Source: Kalaharituber pfeilii (Eukaryota > Ascomycota > Pezizomycetes > Pezizales > Pezizaceae). Taken from it: a stretch of DNA of 64,000 nt. This document shows positions 61,198 to 64,000 of the stretch, one piece after another. The position numbers were made by a program, and so were the translations under genes. The notes under the pieces are model-generated. The model saw only the letters and a program-made list of their open reading frames with translations. It did not search any database and was not told where the DNA came from. The stretch is from the NCBI GenBank assembly GCA_015179045.1, contig WHUZ01000010.1:248001-312000 (forward strand), read 5' to 3'. The stretch's first letter is position 1, and the number at the start of each line of letters is the position of its first letter.

Positions 61198-61551
61198 AAC
61201 AAGAACATATGGACTGCGAGGAACCATATGGGTGTATTAAGAAGACAGGACAAGAGACAAGAAGAGAAAGAACTACTTACATAAGGACCAGATGGGGCTT
61301 TTATACATATAATAGGCTCATTAGCTAAGAACCATAATAGAAAGGTAGAAGCAGCGATGAGGGCAGTAGCAAGAGCAGGGTGGCGAAGGCAGAGTTTTCA
61401 CCCTAGCACGACTTTAGCGGGCAGGCGGGCTATACTGGCAGGCGCGCTATACTGGCAGCTTACTAACTACCTATAGCTGGCCAGTTTTATGAGCTTGCCG
61501 GCTGTTGGCGGGAGGCGGTCGTGGCTTGTCTGCGGTCGTGGCTTAGCGTGC

Positions 61552-62162
61552 TTTTTTTTTTTTTTTTTTTTTTTTCATTACTCGCGTGCCGCCCTATGGG
61601 CTATGGCGAGGTATATATAAAGAGCTAACTAAAAGGAAATTCGCTAAGTACATGTGTGTGGACCGGGGAGCGAGCCTCCCTATTCCCTCTTTCTGTTCGG
61701 CTCGTACTCCTCCGATCTCAGCCACTTCCCCCGAGTCTGACCTTCCCGATTTGCACCCTTGTCTTTGTGTATACCACGATCGAACTTGCCTTCTTTCCTT
61801 CCTCCTCTAGGGTTGTCTTCCTTCGCAACCATCTGATGCCCGTGGTGGCTTTGTCTAACCCTTTGTTGTCTTCTTCCAGCCACTTCCTTACCTTCTCCAA
61901 ATCCTTTCTCAAGGCGACGCCGTGTATGACGATGCCTATCGTAGATCGGGGAGGGGGCGGCTGGTGCGGGGTGTCTGATTGCGTGGGCGGGATGGTGCTG
62001 GTGCGGGGGGGAGGGCGGGTGTTGGGATCGAGTCGGGGGTTGGTGTGGGTGTTGTGGGGCTTGGGGAAGCCGCCTGCTTTCCGACCGGGGCAGAGGGTGT
62101 CTTTGTCGTTTTCTTTGTCTTTTTTCTCTTCGTCTTTGTCTTTTGGGTCGGAGGTGTTTGTG
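61552..62162 (-). mobile_element. Half-LINE H10 (5'-truncated)
   Basis: Poly(T), stem-loop, 3' UTR (hairpin decayed), ORF1 end (KVRLGG.., YEPNRKRE), the KDLEKVRKWLEEDNKGLDK domain in two frames and the Pro/Thr spacer with KKTKKTTKTP. 15-bp perfect TSD cgtggcttagcgtgc at 61537-61551 and 62163-62177. Bases 61211-61536 show no gene. Confidence 0.92.
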
Positions 62163-62360
62163 CGTGGCTTAGCGTGCGGAGGCTGTAGGGCGCGGGCCGT
62201 GACATCAATGATGAGGGCGGTTATAAAGACCTAGACGTGTTTGAATCGTGGCGGCAGAGCCCTGTGGAGTTTGTATAACGTACAGGGGGGTTTAACAATG
62301 TGAGGGGGCGGGAAGTCGTGGAGAGAGTGAGAAAGGACCCAAAGGTAGCAAGATGGGAGA

Positions 62361-62496
62361 TTTTTGTTTTTTTATATCATTACTCGCATGCCGCCCTGTG
62401 GGCTATGGCGAGGTGTAGTTACATGATGAGAAAGTTCGGAAAATTCGGAAAAGGAAAGTACGAGCGATAACGTGAGCAAACAGGAATACGAAGTCC
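62361..62496 (-). mobile_element. LINE-B 3' UTR insertion (136 bp)
   Basis: T-rich tail, stem-loop and ~90 bp 3' UTR. TSD aagatgggaga at 62350-62360 and 62497-62507. Confidence 0.9.
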
Positions 62497-62551
62497 AAGA
62501 TGGGAGAGATGGCTTAGAGACTTTTTCAGGGAAAGGAAGTTCTCGGTGGAG

Positions 62552-62604
62552 TTTTTTTTTTTTTACATGATGCCCGCGGTTTCCATTGTGTTGCGGGGGG
62601 AGCG
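62552..62604 (-). mobile_element. Half-LINE 3' UTR hairpin insertion lacking the tail stem-loop
   Basis: Poly(T) directly joined to ACATGATGCCCGCGG..GCGGGGGGAGCG, the CCCGC-15 nt-GCGGG hairpin and its ACATGTA-like neighbour. TSD tctcggtggag at 62541-62551 and 62605-62615. The LINE-B stem-loop between hairpin and poly(A) is missing. Confidence 0.85.
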
Positions 62605-62748
62605 TCTCGGTGGAGTGGGGCGGGAAGATGAGAGGAAAAGGAAGAGCAAACATGAGCATACTGTACGTCAAGGATCTCCACTGTCGCCGGTAGTCTTCTT
62701 GATATGGCTATCACCAACGCTAGAGAATCTGGAGAGAACTCTGAAAAC

Positions 62749-62813
62749 TCGCCATAGCCCATAGGGCGGCACGCGAGTAATGATATTTAAAAAAAAAAAA
62801 AAAAAAAAAAAGT
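62749..62813 (+). mobile_element. LINE-B tail-only micro-insertion (65 bp)
   Basis: Begins TCGCCATAGCC, poly(A)>20. TSD actctgaaaac at 62738-62748 and 62814-62824. Confidence 0.93.
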
Positions 62814-62930
62814 ACTCTGAAAACCCAGGTACTGGAAGTGGAGTGTGAGGTCCCGTCATACGTTAACTCCCTAGGCGTTGGAGTTGGAGGGGTCTGTAGC
62901 TTCGTCGTAGTCGGTTCCTTTCTTTGGCTC

Positions 62931-62994
62931 ACCTCGCCATAGCCTACCAGGCGGCACGCGAGTAATGAAATAAAAAAAAAAAAATAAAAAAAAA
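62931..62994 (+). mobile_element. LINE-B tail-only micro-insertion (64 bp)
   Basis: ACCTCGCCATAGCCTACCAGG form (GCCT..AGGC stem). TSD tttctttggctc at 62919-62930 and 62995-63006. Confidence 0.93.
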
Positions 62995-63623
62995 TTTCTT
63001 TGGCTCGTCGTGCCCTCGCAGCCTCGCTTCCACGCGTAGCCCGGCCTCGTTAATTGCTTCGGCCTGATAGAGAGTAGAGCACCGATCTTTGCCGCCCGGT
63101 CTGCCTCTTCGTTCCCTTATAGGCCCTTGTGACTCTTGACCCACATGGCTGCTATGTCTAGTCCTCCTCTTTGTGTCCTTCCCTCCCATGCCTTCCTTAC
63201 CACCTGTGCTGCCCCTTCCGGGGTCGGTTTACCTTCGGATATGCTCCTGAGCTTCTGTATGGCCACCTGGGAGTCTGAAATGATTAGGATTCCTTCGTCC
63301 CCTTCATCCAGCGCCCAAGCTATTGCCATGAGCTCTGCGTTGTTCACCGTGGCCCTCTCTCCGAGATAGGCTGAGGTCGGGGTGGCGTTCTATTCCACAC
63401 TCCTAGGCCTGTTCGCCCAGCGATCCGGCTTCCGTCTGTGTATGTTGTCTTCCACCCTTGTTCTTCTTCTACGAGCTCTTCCCATTCATGTCTCTCGGCT
63501 TTGGGATCCTGGGTGTTGAATACCGCCAGCGGGATTGGCTCCTTCCATCCCGTCGATCCTCGGAGGTATCTTGTGTCTTCCTCTTCGCGGAATATCTCTT
63601 CTTTCGGGAACCTTAATGCTCTC

Positions 63624-63682
63624 TTTTTTTTTTTTCTTTTTATTTCATTACTCGCATGCCGCCTTATAGGCTTTGGCGAGGT
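63624..63682 (-). mobile_element. LINE-B tail-only micro-insertion (59 bp)
   Basis: T-rich tail, GCCT-ATA-AGGC stem form. TSD cttaatgctctc at 63612-63623 and 63683-63694. Confidence 0.93.
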
Positions 63683-64000
63683 CTTAATGCTCTCGCTTCT
63701 ATCCTTTGGGACTCTCCCCACACGTAAGCGTGTATAGATAGCATGGGAATTGAGTAAGAGTTGAGTGGTGTAATGTTATGCACAGGGTCTTAAGTATCGC
63801 TAAGCAGTAGCAGTTCAGCGGAAATAGTACAGCTAAAGTCAAGCGATAAAGAAGAGCGGGCAAAAGGTAAGAAATCAGCTTAAAGTTCGAAGTAAACTTA
63901 GGACACCGCTAGTGTTTTAATTCTTTCTAACTAACAGCGATAGCTGGGGCTTATATCTTAGGCACCCATCATATATGACTCGTCAAGAGCTAATAACATG

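Larger units (their letters stand above)
62220..62920 (+). pseudogene. LINE RT palm fragment carrying three micro-insertions
   Basis: Plus-strand readings: GGFNNVRGREVVERV (motif 3), WLRDFFRERKFSVEW, VRQGSPLSPVVFLIWLSPTL (motif 4), EVECEVPSYVNSLGVGV. The catalytic YVDD is mutated to YVNS. Insertions at 62361-62496, 62552-62604 and 62749-62813 each duplicate their target. The parent LINE ends are not seen. Confidence 0.78.
62893..63735 (-). pseudogene. LINE-B RNase H fragment (LINE-B7)
   Basis: ALRFPKEEIFREEEDTRYLR, TTYTDGSRIAGRTGLGVW (first Asp), MNNAELMAIAWALDEGDEGI, LIISDSQVAIQKLRS and MWVKSHKGL. Frame broken at about 63345 and 63120. Two micro-insertions (62931, 63624) fall in it. The right border is near 63735. 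Bases 63736-64000 contain nothing recognisable. Confidence 0.78.

Overview
The window is eukaryotic and almost certainly comes from a filamentous ascomycete-type fungus. The evidence is short introns (56-83 bp), Tad1-type LINEs whose ORF2 carries an RNase H domain and a C-terminal zinc knuckle, a Fot1/pogo-type element with a CENP-B-like DNA-binding domain, a copia-type miniature LTR element, and one secreted LVIVD/choice-of-anchor-B gene of a kind found in fungi. The species cannot be named from the sequence. No tRNA, rRNA or CRISPR array was recognised.

Layout: more than three quarters of the window is a deeply nested transposon graveyard. 0.8-3 kb: a solo LTR split by a MULE-like element and by an ORF1-only retroelement. 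4.7-11.8 kb: one full-length, frameshifted LINE of family A, with 13-bp target-site duplications (TSDs). 11.8-15.3 kb: a dispersed ~57-bp satellite invaded by LINE-A and LINE-B pieces and a solo LTR. 17.1-18.1 kb: a complete copia-type TRIM. 20-21 kb: a broken NLR-like gene with a LINE-A fragment inserted 3 nt before its start codon. 21.6-29 kb: a five-level nest of ORF1-only elements and a LINE-B. 29.8-37.2 kb: pogo-type MITEs and foldback elements. 37.7-39.1 kb: a second MULE-like element. 39.2-42.6 kb: a LINE-B interrupted by a deleted pogo element. 43.6-45.7 kb: the main satellite array. 46-53.5 kb: DNA elements, solo LTRs and three LINE fragments. 54.5-56.2 kb: the only near-intact host gene. 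58-63.7 kb: further ORF1-only elements and LINE pieces.

How the parts work together: two LINE families can be told apart by their 3' ends. Family A ends in CCCTGCCATGG..GCGGGGTTAYGTGAT-poly(A). Family B ends in CTCGCCATAGCCC..GGGCGGCATGCGAG-TAATGATAT-poly(A). Both ends fold into a stem-loop, and the B stem shows covariation between copies. The window holds at least twenty very short insertions (36-74 bp) that consist of little more than these tails plus poly(A), nearly all with 9-15 bp TSDs. It also holds a family of ORF1-only elements with the B tail (called half-LINEs here) that lack ORF2 and presumably borrow the LINE-B reverse transcriptase. This resembles, in outline, the relation of HAL1 to L1 in mammals. 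The half-LINE family, its constant-loop 3' UTR hairpin and the tail-only micro-insertions are the most interesting content of the window.
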